Shown here: in pieces, positions 1 to 8,296 of the stretch | How positions within the stretch are numbered: position 1 is the first letter of the stretch | Layout: every line of letters begins with the position of its first letter | DNA from: Cognatazoarcus halotolerans | Lineage (GTDB): Bacteria > Pseudomonadota > Gammaproteobacteria > Burkholderiales > Rhodocyclaceae | DNA length: 64,000 nt | Assembly (NCBI RefSeq): GCF_009800965.1 | Contig: NZ_WUAF01000016.1 | Location: forward strand, 1 to 64,000 | Reading direction: 5' to 3' | Notes under the pieces: model-generated | What the model was told of the DNA's origin: nothing | Databases searched by the model: none | The model's input: only the letters and a program-made list of their open reading frames with translations | Translations under genes and position numbers: made by a program

Positions 1-24
1 GCTCTCGGCCCGCGGGCCGAGAGC
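1..24. repeat. Perfect 24-base palindrome at the window edge
   Basis: The first 24 bases are a perfect inverted repeat: arm GCTCTCGGCCCG is followed directly by its reverse complement. It could form a hairpin or cruciform. It may be a terminator-like structure behind the transposition genes of the element at 1-126, but there is no T-run after it and the left context is missing. Confidence 0.6.
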
Positions 25-126
25 ATCGGCCACTTCATTCTTCCCTTCCATCTTTGAACTCCTTGTCAAAAATGGGTGGGGAATTTTCAGTTCCCACAAC
101 TGGGGATTATTGGGTTCCTACTGACA
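1..126 (+). mobile_element. Right end of a probable IS21-family insertion sequence (partial)
   Basis: Bases 77-92 (TGGGGAATTTTCAGTT) and 101-116 (TGGGGATTATTGGGTT) are imperfect repeats, and the segment ends in TGACA at 122-126. IS21-family elements have TG...CA termini and several related subterminal repeats. Exactly after base 126 the reading frame of an hsdM C-terminus begins, so 126/127 is read as the insertion boundary. No transposase is visible; istA/istB would lie left of the window. The family is inferred from end structure only. Confidence 0.5.
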
Positions 127-127
127 G

Positions 128-571
128 GTGTATGACATGCGCGCCAACATGCCTGTTTTCGGAAAGCGCACGCCCTTCACCCGTGACTACTTCCGCACGC
201 CGCCCAACGCTGCGGCCGGCCAGCCGCGCGACAAGTTCGAAGACGTTTTCGGCAGCGATCCGCGCGGCGGCCCGGCCGCGCTGTCGGCGCGAGAGGACAC
301 TGGCGAGGCGGGGCGCTGGCGCCGCTTCACGCGCGATCAGATCGCGCAACGAGGCGACAACTTGGACATCGCTTGGCTGAAGGACGAAAGCGGTGAAACC
401 TCGGAGAAAACATGTGACGAGCCGGCCACGGTGGCACACCTGGTACTAAGCGAACTGAATGCCGCGGTGCTTGAACTTCGAGCGTTGCTTGAAGAGCTTG
501 GCGAGGACCCCGACCAGTCACTTGAGGACATCGGAATTGATGTAGCCCGCCCGTCAGAGGTACCCGAGTGA
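128..571 (+). pseudogene. hsdM: Type I DNA methyltransferase HsdM, C-terminal remnant
   Basis: The 147 residues match only the C-terminal end of type I HsdM methylases. They include the conserved stretch around MPVFGKRTPFTRDYF and the WxxFTRDxIAxRGDNLDIxWLKDES region just before the terminal helices. The catalytic N6-adenine methylase domain (NPPF/Y motif, SAM site) is absent. A TGA at 122-124 lies immediately upstream in frame, and 127 reads as the last base of the preceding Trp codon, so the 5' part was lost at the insertion-sequence boundary. The stop overlaps the hsdS GTG (GTGA). Nothing suggests a functional methylase; the fragment may still be translated from GTG 128. Confidence 0.8.
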
Positions 572-2283
572 GCCAACTTCCATCGAGTTGGGCGATTGCC
601 CCGTTGGGCGACTTGCTCGAAGAAATCCTGGGTGGAGGCACACCGGACAAGTCCAAAGCCGAGAACTTTCGCGGCGATATTCCCTTCATGACCGTGAAAG
701 ACATGCATTCGCGCTTCATAGACGACACCAAAGACCACATTTCGCAAGAAGCCTTGGTATCAAGTGCCAGTCGTGTTGTGCCAGCAGATACGCTGGTGGT
801 TGCTAGTCGAATGTCGCTTGGAAAGATCGTGCGCCCGACACAGGCAGTCGCAATCAATCAAGATCTAAAAGCCCTTTTTCTTCGTGATGGTGTGAGCAAG
901 ACGTACATAGAGTATGTATGGCGGGCAAACGCAATCCGCATACAGGCGATGGGCACTGGCACGACCGTGAAGGGAATACGACTTGAGGATATCCGAGGAT
1001 TGGAGGTGCCCGTTGCACCGGCTGCAGAACAGCTCCGCATCGCCGACCAACTCGACACCCTGCTGGCGCGCATCCAAGCCTGCCAGGATCGCCTGGAGGC
1101 CATTCCGGCGTTACTCAAGCGGTTTCGTCAGGCGGTTCTCTCTGCGGCAACTTCGGGACAGTTGACGGACGATTGGAGAGAAGCCCAATGCTCTTCTATT
1201 CCAGGCGCGAGTCATGAGCTTGAAGCAATCCTTCGCGATCAATCTGGCCATTTGCGGATTCGTGGTGAAGCGGCTCGTGTTACGCCAGAACTGCTTTACG
1301 AAGTGCCCGAATCCTGGGCTTGGGTACTCAATCATCAATTGGCAGTGGATGACTCGAACGCAATCTGTGCAGGCCCATTTGGCACGATATTCAAGGCCAA
1401 GGACTTTCGCGACGAGGGTGTTCCCATCATCTTCTTGAGGCACATTGGGGATGGAAACTACCTAACGCACAAGCCCGGGTTCATGGACGCGCAGGTGTGG
1501 CGAGAACTCCACCAGTCGTACTCTGTCTTCGGTGGTGAGCTTCTGGTTGCGAAGCTAGGAGACCCACCTGGTACCGCCTGCATCTATCCAACGGGCATTG
1601 GAACGGCCATGGTCACGCCCGATGTGATGAAGATGAGCGTGAACTCGCAAGCTGCGGAGTCGCGCTATCTGATGTACTTCTTCAACTCCCCGAACTCGAA
1701 GAAGATAGTTGAAGCTCTTTGCTTTGGCGTTACGCGGCTGCGAATCGACTTATCGATGTTCAAGACCTTTCCAATCCCGCTTCCGCCACGATTGGAACAA
1801 GCCGAAATCGTCCGCCGCGTCGAAGCCCTCTTCGACTTTGCCGACCGCGTCGAAGCCCGCCTGCAATTCGCACGCAACGCCGCTCTACGCCTGACACCAG
1901 CGCTGTTGGCCAAAGCCTTCCGCGGCGAACTCGTCCCGCAAGACCCCGAAGATGAGCCGGCTAGCGCGCTGCTAGAGCGCATCGCCGTCGAACGCCCCAC
2001 CCCAACACCTAGCCGCCGGCCCCGATCACCCCGCGTCGGCCGCCTACCCCGCGCACCGAAGGAAACTGCCAGCATGACCAAAAGCCGCCAGGACGACGAC
2101 GTGATGGGCCAGCCGTACTTGGCCGAGCACCTGCGCCGCATGGGTACGCCCGCCAGCGCCGAGACCCTGTTTAAAGTAGCGGAGTTGCCCGTTGCTGACT
2201 TTTACAAACAACTGTCCTGGGAGGTCGCGCAAGGCCACGTGCAGGACAACCAGACCACGCTGGAGCCCGGGCATGCGGCTTGA
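568..2283 (+). CDS. hsdS: Type I restriction-modification specificity subunit HsdS
   Basis: 571 residues. HsdS gives sequence specificity to type I methylase/restriction complexes through two target-recognition domains (TRDs) separated by conserved helical spacers. TRD1 covers about residues 1-155 and is followed by a spacer with EQLRIADQLDTLLARI and LLKRFRQAVLSAATSGQL. TRD2 is about 215-415, followed by the second spacer with LEQAEIVRRVEALFDFADRV and LLAKAFRGELV. The start is GTG 568, overlapping the hsdM stop. The last ~90 residues (after a Pro/Arg-rich linker near 475) form an extension with TLFKVAELPVADFYKQLSWE, outside the usual HsdS core. The gene overlaps the next ATPase start by 11 bases. 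With hsdM truncated and no hsdR here, it is probably inactive unless helped in trans. Confidence 0.9.
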   Translation: MSQLPSSWAIAPLGDLLEEILGGGTPDKSKAENFRGDIPFMTVKDMHSRFIDDTKDHISQEALVSSASRVVPADTLVVASRMSLGKIVRPTQAVAINQDLKALFLRDGVSKTYIEYVWRANAIRIQAMGTGTTVKGIRLEDIRGLEVPVAPAAEQLRIADQLDTLLARIQACQDRLEAIPALLKRFRQAVLSAATSGQLTDDWREAQCSSIPGASHELEAILRDQSGHLRIRGEAARVTPELLYEVPESWAWVLNHQLAVDDSNAICAGPFGTIFKAKDFRDEGVPIIFLRHIGDGNYLTHKPGFMDAQVWRELHQSYSVFGGELLVAKLGDPPGTACIYPTGIGTAMVTPDVMKMSVNSQAAESRYLMYFFNSPNSKKIVEALCFGVTRLRIDLSMFKTFPIPLPPRLEQAEIVRRVEALFDFADRVEARLQFARNAALRLTPALLAKAFRGELVPQDPEDEPASALLERIAVERPTPTPSRRPRSPRVGRLPRAPKETASMTKSRQDDDVMGQPYLAEHLRRMGTPASAETLFKVAELPVADFYKQLSWEVAQGHVQDNQTTLEPGHAA

Positions 2284-3865
2284 TAAGGTCAGCATCGACG
2301 GCTTCAAGAACCTTCGCGGGCTGGAGCTAGACTTCGATGAGCGCCAGCTCACCACGGTGCTGATCGGCCAGAATGGCGCCGGTAAATCCAACCTCATCGA
2401 GGCCATTACCCAGGTCTTTCGCTGGGTGGACCTAAGGCGCAACGAGCCGCGCTTTCGCTACCGGGTCACCTATCGCATCCAACCTCAGGGCTCAGCGGTG
2501 CCAAACCCGCCGAGCATTTGTCTGAGCAACTTCCCTGACGAACCAGCCATTCGAGTCAATGGCCAAGCGGTCAAGCGCACCGAGTTCGAGCGGCGCAAAA
2601 CCGAGTGGTTTCCAGACCTTGTTTTTGGATACTACTCAGGCGGCAGCCGCCGGTTGGAAGCGCTCTTCGACAGCCATCAGCGGCGCTATTACGACGATAT
2701 CAAGCGCGAAGACGATGGTGAGAAGGTTGCCAAGGCGCAGGAAGCCCGACGCCTTTTTTACTGCAGGCCCATTCATGGCGTGCTGGCACTGATGGCGCTG
2801 TTTGCCTTTCCCGATCCCAAGGTCACCGACGAGCTGGCTGGCCGCTTGGGCATCACGGGATTTCACTCCTTGCTGGCGCTCTTCCGAGAGCCTTGGTTTG
2901 CCAAGGGCAAGAGAGTCTATGCGGAAACCCTGTGGGGGGCCGCCGGCCCGGCAGGCCGCGCTGCACGCCGCTTCAAGGAACTCGCATTTCACCCGTTTGC
3001 ACTGGAAGGTAATGCGGTCGACGACTATCGCGACAAGAAGCAATCGGAACCACAATTCGCAGCATTCTTGCCGTCGCTTGAACGGCTCCAAGAGTTAGCC
3101 TCTCAGTTTAAAAATGAGCGGGAAATGTTCTACGCACTGGAGGCCATGGACATTTCCGACCTGGTACGCGAAATCCAGGTCTGGGTGACGCGCAGCAACG
3201 ATGCTAGCGGCGACGTTGGCTTCGCTGACCTCTCGGACGGCGAGCGGCAATTGCTGATGGTGCTGGGCTTGATCCGCGTCTCGCGGGGCAAACGAGCGCT
3301 ATTCCTGCTGGACGAACCCGACACGCACCTCAACCCGCATTGGCAGCATAGCTATTTAAAGCTGATCGAAGACTGGACCGGAATCGCAGCCGAGAAGGAG
3401 CATTGCCACATTGTGCTGACGTCCCACAACCCGCTGACGATTTCTGCGCTGTCGCGCGACGAGGTTCGCGTTCTTGCCCAGACCGAGGATGACCGCGTAA
3501 CTGCAACCGCGCCCTACACGGATCCGCGGGGCATGGGTTTCACAGCCACGCTAACCGAGATCTTCGGTCTGTCGACGAGCTTGGATATAGAGACGCAGCG
3601 CCTTGTAGATGAACGGAACGAGCTACTGCAGCTTACTGACCGGACCGAGGCACAGCAGCGCACGCTCATCGCGCTAAATGATCAGCTCGCCCGACGTGGC
3701 TTTCTCAATGAAGACCGGGAGCCGCTGTACCAGGATTTCCTACGCGCCTGGCACGACGTACGCTATGCCGACAGACCACCCCTGACTCCCACCGATTTGG
3801 AAGCTCGACGAAACGCGATGAAGGCGTTGATCCAGCAACTGACTACTTCGGAGGGCAAGCAGTGA
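2273..3865 (+). CDS. AAA/ABC-type ATPase, Septu PtuA-like
   Basis: 530-residue SMC/RecF-like ATPase. Walker A GQNGAGKSN is at residues 32-40. Near the C-terminal half come an ABC-signature-like LSDGERQLL, a Walker B with FLLDEPDTHLNP and a switch His in LTSHNP. This layout is shared by PtuA of the Septu defence system, RloA-type proteins and OLD-like ATPases. The ATG at 2273 lies inside the hsdS end and MRLDKVSIDGFKNL is the typical N-terminus of these ATPases; an earlier in-frame ATG at 2192 would only add residues from within hsdS. The downstream HNH gene overlaps it (GTGA), the PtuA-PtuB order. The Septu assignment rests on architecture and pairing, not on a search. Confidence 0.75.
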   Translation: MRLDKVSIDGFKNLRGLELDFDERQLTTVLIGQNGAGKSNLIEAITQVFRWVDLRRNEPRFRYRVTYRIQPQGSAVPNPPSICLSNFPDEPAIRVNGQAVKRTEFERRKTEWFPDLVFGYYSGGSRRLEALFDSHQRRYYDDIKREDDGEKVAKAQEARRLFYCRPIHGVLALMALFAFPDPKVTDELAGRLGITGFHSLLALFREPWFAKGKRVYAETLWGAAGPAGRAARRFKELAFHPFALEGNAVDDYRDKKQSEPQFAAFLPSLERLQELASQFKNEREMFYALEAMDISDLVREIQVWVTRSNDASGDVGFADLSDGERQLLMVLGLIRVSRGKRALFLLDEPDTHLNPHWQHSYLKLIEDWTGIAAEKEHCHIVLTSHNPLTISALSRDEVRVLAQTEDDRVTATAPYTDPRGMGFTATLTEIFGLSTSLDIETQRLVDERNELLQLTDRTEAQQRTLIALNDQLARRGFLNEDREPLYQDFLRAWHDVRYADRPPLTPTDLEARRNAMKALIQQLTTSEGKQ

Positions 3866-4725
3866 TCTACGTCCCTCGTGATCCAACATTGATTCCAGAA
3901 AGAGTGCTCAAGGTTGCTGAGCGTGCTCAGGCTCAACTCGAGGCTTTGCCGCCCGCTGAACGTTCAGCATTCATCGAGAAGAAGTCACATGTGTGGCGCG
4001 GCTTCGCCCGCTATCTAGCCAAGATGTCGCACGAAAAGTGCTGGTATTCGGAGAGCGGGTGCGTCCAGTCTTTTAAGGACGTGGATCACTACCGCCCCAA
4101 GAAGCAGGCTAAGCGCAGCGAAACAGAAGCCGATGATGGCTACCCCTGGCTCGCGTTCTCTTGGGAAAATTTCCGACTTGCCGCGCAACGATCTAATCAG
4201 GTCAACCGTGATGAGAACACCAATGAATCGGTCGGTAAGGGCGCGTGGTTCCCGCTGATGCAGGGTAGCAAGCGGGCAACCTGGGACGATCGCTGCGTCG
4301 CCGATGAGCGTCCGGTGCTGTTGGATCCGGCCAGGGTCGCGGACGTCAGACTAATCGAAGTCACAGCAACGGGAAAGATGGGGCCAACTAAGTACTGCTT
4401 GGGCCAGTGCGAGAGAACCCGAGTCAGTGAGACCGTGAAAATGCTAGGGCTGGACCTGCCTGGGCTGGTGTCGGCACGGCAACGCGCAATGCGCTTGGTT
4501 CAAGAAATCGTAGAGTTGGTTGAGCAGAATAAGAGCGCCGCCGAACTGAGCGCAGCAGCCTCTGCTTTTGTATCCAACCATCTGCGCGCGGACAACCAAC
4601 TGGATATGCTTCAACGGCTGACGACGCCAAACCAACCGTTCGCGTCAGCAGCGAGAGCCCAGCTGAAACTGATGGGGTACGAGGACCTGTGCCTTCGCAC
4701 CGAACTGGCAGAGGTAGCCGTATGA
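3862..4725 (+). CDS. HNH endonuclease, Septu PtuB-like
   Basis: 287 residues. An HNH-type core is visible: C60 and C67 of a degenerate zinc knuckle, then FKDVDHYRPKK with Asp-His at 75-76, a later FRLAAQRSNQ (the N-containing segment) and a LLDPAR segment typical of PtuB/retron-type HNH proteins. GTG 3862 overlaps the ATPase stop, and the stop overlaps the next gene's ATG (ATGA), which implies translational coupling. In Septu systems the ATPase binds several PtuB copies and controls DNA or RNA cleavage. Whether this pair works alone or was recruited to the type I locus cannot be told from sequence. Confidence 0.7.
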   Translation: MIYVPRDPTLIPERVLKVAERAQAQLEALPPAERSAFIEKKSHVWRGFARYLAKMSHEKCWYSESGCVQSFKDVDHYRPKKQAKRSETEADDGYPWLAFSWENFRLAAQRSNQVNRDENTNESVGKGAWFPLMQGSKRATWDDRCVADERPVLLDPARVADVRLIEVTATGKMGPTKYCLGQCERTRVSETVKMLGLDLPGLVSARQRAMRLVQEIVELVEQNKSAAELSAAASAFVSNHLRADNQLDMLQRLTTPNQPFASAARAQLKLMGYEDLCLRTELAEVAV

Positions 4726-5690
4726 GCGACATAAAGCTCTTTCGCCTGCAATCAGGCAAGGCCGTTGAACTACAGGGTGATGCTTCCGACCTGGAGAAGC
4801 CGCTGCAGACGTTGATCGAGACTAATCTGGTGCCCTTGCTCGGCATTCGTTTTCTGGCTACAGAATACTCAACGGGTAAGACGCACGGCGGTCGCATCGA
4901 CTCGCTTGGGCTGGACGAAAACAACTGCCCAGTGATCTTGGAATACAAGCGCTCGGTGGGTGAAAACGTCATCAACCAGGGCCTGTTCTATCTGGATTGG
5001 TTGATGGACCACCAGGCCGAGTTCAAGCTGCTGGTGATGGACGCGTTAGGGAAGTCGGCGGCGGATGCCATCGACTGGAGCGCACCCCGTTTGGTGTGTA
5101 TTGCAGCGGACTTCACCAAGTACGATGGGCATGCTGTGCAGCAGATCAACCGCAATATCGAGCTGATCCGCTACAGGCGTTTTGGCGAAGAGCTGCTGCT
5201 CCTAGAGCTCGCCAACGCGACCAGCAGCGCCAACGGCAAAACTCCCGCCACCAAACCGGCCCGGCTGTCACCGGCCGATTCGATTCAAACCAAACCAGCT
5301 CAGCGTGATCGCTCATTTGCGGAGTGGCTGCCCCTACTACCAGCGCATCTGACCGAATTGCTGTCCTCACTGGAGGACTACGTGATGTCCTTGGGCGACG
5401 ACGTGCAACGCAAAGAACTACGGCTGTACGTTGCGTTCAAGCGACTTAAGAATTTCGCAACGATCGTGGCGCAAAAGAACCGCTTAGTTCTCTATCTGCA
5501 CCTCACACCCAGCACGCTGAAGCCATCCCCACCCACCGGTCGCGACGTCAGTGAGCAAGGCCATTGGGGAACCGGCGACTTAGAGTTGTCCGTTGCCAGT
5601 CAGGCCGATCTCGAAATTGCAAAGCCTTATATCTTGATGTCGTACCAAGGCCGAGGCATTGTCGACAAATCAGAGCCGAACGCCGGCTAA
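4722..5690 (+). CDS. PD-(D/E)XK nuclease-like protein with DUF5655 domain
   Basis: 322 residues. The N-terminal half has a NucS/RecB-type nuclease pattern: D60 in GGRIDSLGLD, then E74 and K76 in PVILEYKRS (D-X13-E-X-K), with an upstream acidic helix ending LIETNLVPLLG. A Pro/Thr-rich linker at about 165-195 leads to a C-terminal DUF5655-type domain (about 205-318). Start ATG 4722 overlaps the previous stop; an in-frame ATG at 4689 would only extend into the upstream gene. It is the last gene of the defence operon. Proteins of this type are often found beside restriction systems, but their role is not established. No restriction translocase gene follows. Confidence 0.75.
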   Translation: MSDIKLFRLQSGKAVELQGDASDLEKPLQTLIETNLVPLLGIRFLATEYSTGKTHGGRIDSLGLDENNCPVILEYKRSVGENVINQGLFYLDWLMDHQAEFKLLVMDALGKSAADAIDWSAPRLVCIAADFTKYDGHAVQQINRNIELIRYRRFGEELLLLELANATSSANGKTPATKPARLSPADSIQTKPAQRDRSFAEWLPLLPAHLTELLSSLEDYVMSLGDDVQRKELRLYVAFKRLKNFATIVAQKNRLVLYLHLTPSTLKPSPPTGRDVSEQGHWGTGDLELSVASQADLEIAKPYILMSYQGRGIVDKSEPNAG

Positions 5691-5991
5691 CGACATTACC
5701 ACCGTCAAAGTGGGCGTGCTGTCCATATAGCAGCTTCGGCCGACGTTCTACCATTCGATCACTTTCAGTTCCCAGGAACGACCGTTCAGCCCCTTGAACC
5801 CCAGGCAATTCGCTCCCTCCGAATTGCCCCCTCGGCCGTTGAGAAGGCACCACCACGAAGCCCAGCGCCCCATCACTGGGCACGGCATCCCCTGAACTCA
5901 CCTCGCCCTGTCCGCGCACTCACGCCGCAAAGAATCCACAAGACATTGATGTGAATAGAGAAACGGCTATTTGAGCCTCGCCCCGTCGCCC
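5691..5991. other. Gene-free stretch after the defence operon
   Basis: About 300 bases without a convincing gene. Short open frames exist on both strands but none has a plausible start, ribosome site or recognisable product. I see no insertion-sequence end or direct repeat here, so the right boundary of the defence island is not marked by an obvious scar. Confidence 0.4.
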
Positions 5992-6007
5992 TGGCACACA
6001 AATCGCT
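5992..6007 (+). promoter_or_regulatory. Candidate sigma54 (-24/-12) promoter of the amino acid ABC operon
   Basis: TGGCACACAAATCGCT has GG at 5993-5994 and GC at 6005-6006 separated by exactly ten bases, as required for sigma54. The -24 element TGGCAC is consensus; the -12 element is TCGCT against TTGCT. It lies about 50 bases before the regulator ATG. No activator site was identified. Confidence 0.4.
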
Positions 6008-6021
6008 TAATGCCTCGCAAC

Positions 6022-6038
6022 TGGTCTGACCGGTCAGA
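6022..6038. promoter_or_regulatory. Candidate FadR/FCD-type operator
   Basis: TGGTCTGACCGGTCAGA contains a 14-base perfect palindrome (6025-6038) and a TGGTCTGACC core typical of FCD-family GntR operators (TGGTnnnACCA-like). It lies just downstream of the candidate sigma54 promoter and 18 bases before the FCD regulator start, fitting autorepression. Confidence 0.5.
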
Positions 6039-6055
6039 TCTTACGGACTTGGGCG

Positions 6056-6733
6056 ATGACGACGCTTTCAAACAACGCGGCACAGATGCTGCAGCAACAG
6101 ATTATCGATGGGCGGCTGGGTAGCGGTTCGATGCTGCCGGGGCAGCGTGCACTGGCGGCATCGATGGGTATCAGCCGGGCTTCGCTGCGCGAGGCGATCT
6201 CGATGCTCGAGGCGCTGGGGATGGTGCGTTCCCAGCCGGGCAAGGGGGTGATCGTTACCAGCGGCAAGGCGCGGCCGGAATCGGAGCTGCCGGCGGGGCC
6301 GGCTTCGGTGCCTGCCGCCGAAGTGTTCGAGTTTCGCGAGGTGATCGAGCCGGCAGCGGCGGCGATGGCGGCGCGGCGGATGGCACCGCGCGATGCGTCG
6401 CGCCTGTGGAGTCTGCATGCTGAACTCGAGCAGGCGATCGCTCATGGCGACCTGGTGGGCGCCTCGGAGGCTGACCTGGCCTTTCACCTGCTGGTATCGG
6501 AGATGTCGGGCAATCAGCCAATGCAGCAGGCGGCGCTGCAGTTCCGCCCTCACCTTGCGTACAGCCTGCGCCTGCCCTTTGCCGACCATACCCGCATTGG
6601 CGAGACCGCCGCCGAGCACCAGCGCATCACCCTGGCGATCACCAGCGGCAACCCCGAGGCGGCGCGTGCCGCGATGCTCGCCCACCTGCACCACTCGGCC
6701 GACCGCGCGGGCCTGCGCATGGACGGCCAATGA
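6056..6733 (+). CDS. GntR-family regulator, FadR/FCD subfamily
   Basis: 225 residues. The N-terminal winged helix (about 1-70) contains LPGQRALAASMGISRASLRE and a wing ending SQPGKGVIV. The C-terminal FCD domain (about 80-220) has FEFREVIEPAAAAMAARR and His/Asp positions that could form the usual metal/effector pocket (DLAFHLL, AEHQRI, AHLHHS). These repressors release DNA on binding small organic or amino acids. The gene sits 39 bases upstream of an amino acid ABC transporter on the same strand, so its likely effector is that transporter's substrate or a product of it. The substrate cannot be named from sequence. Confidence 0.85.
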   Translation: MTTLSNNAAQMLQQQIIDGRLGSGSMLPGQRALAASMGISRASLREAISMLEALGMVRSQPGKGVIVTSGKARPESELPAGPASVPAAEVFEFREVIEPAAAAMAARRMAPRDASRLWSLHAELEQAIAHGDLVGASEADLAFHLLVSEMSGNQPMQQAALQFRPHLAYSLRLPFADHTRIGETAAEHQRITLAITSGNPEAARAAMLAHLHHSADRAGLRMDGQ

Positions 6734-6772
6734 TCTTCTCACCCACTCCCTCACCCTAGACAGGAGATTCAG

Positions 6773-7564
6773 ATGCAACGTCGTTCCTTCATTCAGTTGA
6801 TCGCGATCACCGCGGCCTCTTTCGGCATGCTTGCCTCCACCACCGCCAGCGCGGACGTGCTCGCCGATGTGCAGAAGGCCGGTGTGCTGAAGGTTGCCGT
6901 GCCGCAGGACTTTCCGCCCTTTGGCACGGTCGGCACCGATCTCAAGCCGCGCGGCTACGACATCGACATGGCGAACCTGATCGCCGGCGACCTGGGTGTG
7001 AAGGTGGAACTGATCCCGGTGACCAGTACCAACCGCATCCCCTACCTCACCACGGGCAAGGCGAACCTGGTGATCTCCAGCCTCGGCAAGAATCCGGACC
7101 GCGCCAAGGTGATCGATTTCTCCGATGCCTATGCGCCCTTCTTCAACGGCGTGTTCGGACCGGCGGATACGAAGGTCGCCAAGCCGGCCGACCTTGCCGG
7201 CAAGGTGCTCGGCGTGACACGCGGTTCGGTCGAGGATCTGGAACTCACCAAGATCGCCCCGGCCGATCTCACCATCAAACGCTTCGAAGACAACAACGCC
7301 ACCATCTCGGCCTACCTCACCGGTCAGGTGCAGCTGGTGGCGACCGGTAACGTCGTGGCCGCTGCGGTGAACGACATGACCAAGCTGCGCCGGCTCGACG
7401 CCAAGTTCCTGATCAAGAACTCGCCCTGCTATGTGGGTGTGGCCAAGGGCGAAGGCGCGCTGATGGCGAAGGTGAACGCGATCATCGCCAAGGCGAAGAG
7501 CGACGGCCGTCTCGAGGCGATCTCGCAGAAGTGGCTGCAGCAGCCGCTGCCGAAGGATCTCTGA
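6773..7564 (+). CDS. Amino acid ABC transporter, periplasmic substrate-binding protein
   Basis: 263 residues of the family-3 solute-binding proteins. The signal peptide is MQRRSFIQLIAITAASFGML with cleavage near ASA-D at about residue 27. The mature protein opens with VLADVQKAGVLKVAVPQDFPPFG, the hallmark of polar amino acid binding proteins, and continues with GYDIDMANLIAGDLGVKVEL. It delivers ligand to the two permeases and ATPase that follow. A CAGGAG ribosome site precedes ATG 6773. A perfect hairpin after the gene could keep its expression higher than that of the membrane subunits. Confidence 0.92.
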   Translation: MQRRSFIQLIAITAASFGMLASTTASADVLADVQKAGVLKVAVPQDFPPFGTVGTDLKPRGYDIDMANLIAGDLGVKVELIPVTSTNRIPYLTTGKANLVISSLGKNPDRAKVIDFSDAYAPFFNGVFGPADTKVAKPADLAGKVLGVTRGSVEDLELTKIAPADLTIKRFEDNNATISAYLTGQVQLVATGNVVAAAVNDMTKLRRLDAKFLIKNSPCYVGVAKGEGALMAKVNAIIAKAKSDGRLEAISQKWLQQPLPKDL

Positions 7565-7579
7565 AGCCACCGTCAATTG

Positions 7580-7602
7580 GCGGCCGGCTGTGCGCCGGCC
7601 GC
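7580..7602. terminator. Intra-operon hairpin after the binding-protein gene
   Basis: GCGGCCGGC (7580-7588) pairs perfectly with GCCGGCCGC (7594-7602) around a five-base loop, without a T-run. Hairpins in this position of ABC operons commonly stabilise the upstream message or attenuate the downstream one. Confidence 0.6.
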
Positions 7603-7627
7603 GTGAATCCAAGATAGAGAACGATCC

Positions 7628-8296
7628 ATGGCCTATCAATTCGAATTTACTCCGGTCTTCGAGCATGCCGACCTGTTGCTCAAGGGCGCCGGCTTCACGC
7701 TGGCGCTGACGGTGACCGGCGCAGTACTGGGCATCGGCCTCGGCATCGTCGGCGCGATCTGTCGCGCCTGGCAACTCAAACCCTTCAACTGGCTGTTTGG
7801 CGCCTATGTGGAGGTGATCCGCAACACGCCCTTCCTGGTGCAGCTGTTCTTCATCTTTTTCGGTCTGCCTTCGCTCGGCGTGAAAATGGGCGAATGGGAG
7901 GCCGCGGTGCTGGCGATGGTGATCAACCTCGGCGCCTATTCCACCGAGATCATCCGCGCCGGCATCATCGCCACCCCGCGCGGACAGCTCGAAGCGGCGG
8001 CCAGCCTGGCGATGAGCCGTGCCGAGACCTTTCGCCACGTGGTGCTGCGCCCTGCCCTGCAGAAGGTCTGGCCGGCACTCACCAGCCAGGTGATCATCGT
8101 CATGCTCGGCTCGGCGGTGTGCTCGCAGATCGCCACCGAAGAGCTCACCTTCGCGGCCAACTTCATCCAGTCGCGCAGCTTCCGCGCCTTCGAAACCTAC
8201 TTCGTCACCACCGCCATCTACTTCGCGCTGGCAGTGCTGCTGCGCCAGGTGTTGATGGCGCTTGGCCGACGCTTCGTGATCGGGAGGCCCGCCTGA
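7628..8296 (+). CDS. Polar amino acid ABC transporter permease 1
   Basis: 222 residues with about five hydrophobic helices, typical of HisM/HisQ/GlnP-type inner membrane subunits. The cytoplasmic coupling (EAA) loop is EAAASLAMSRAETFRHVVLRP at about residues 122-142, and YVEVIRNTPFLVQLFFIFF is the standard TM2 entry. It forms a heterodimer with the next gene product. ATG 7628; the stop overlaps the next start (TGATG). Confidence 0.92.
   Translation: MAYQFEFTPVFEHADLLLKGAGFTLALTVTGAVLGIGLGIVGAICRAWQLKPFNWLFGAYVEVIRNTPFLVQLFFIFFGLPSLGVKMGEWEAAVLAMVINLGAYSTEIIRAGIIATPRGQLEAAASLAMSRAETFRHVVLRPALQKVWPALTSQVIIVMLGSAVCSQIATEELTFAANFIQSRSFRAFETYFVTTAIYFALAVLLRQVLMALGRRFVIGRPA

Noticed and set aside
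6068-8038. A 656-codon open frame on the minus strand across the regulator and transporter genes
   Set aside because: It mirrors real plus-strand genes with full domain motifs; long antisense frames are expected in GC-rich coding DNA and the translation shows no family.
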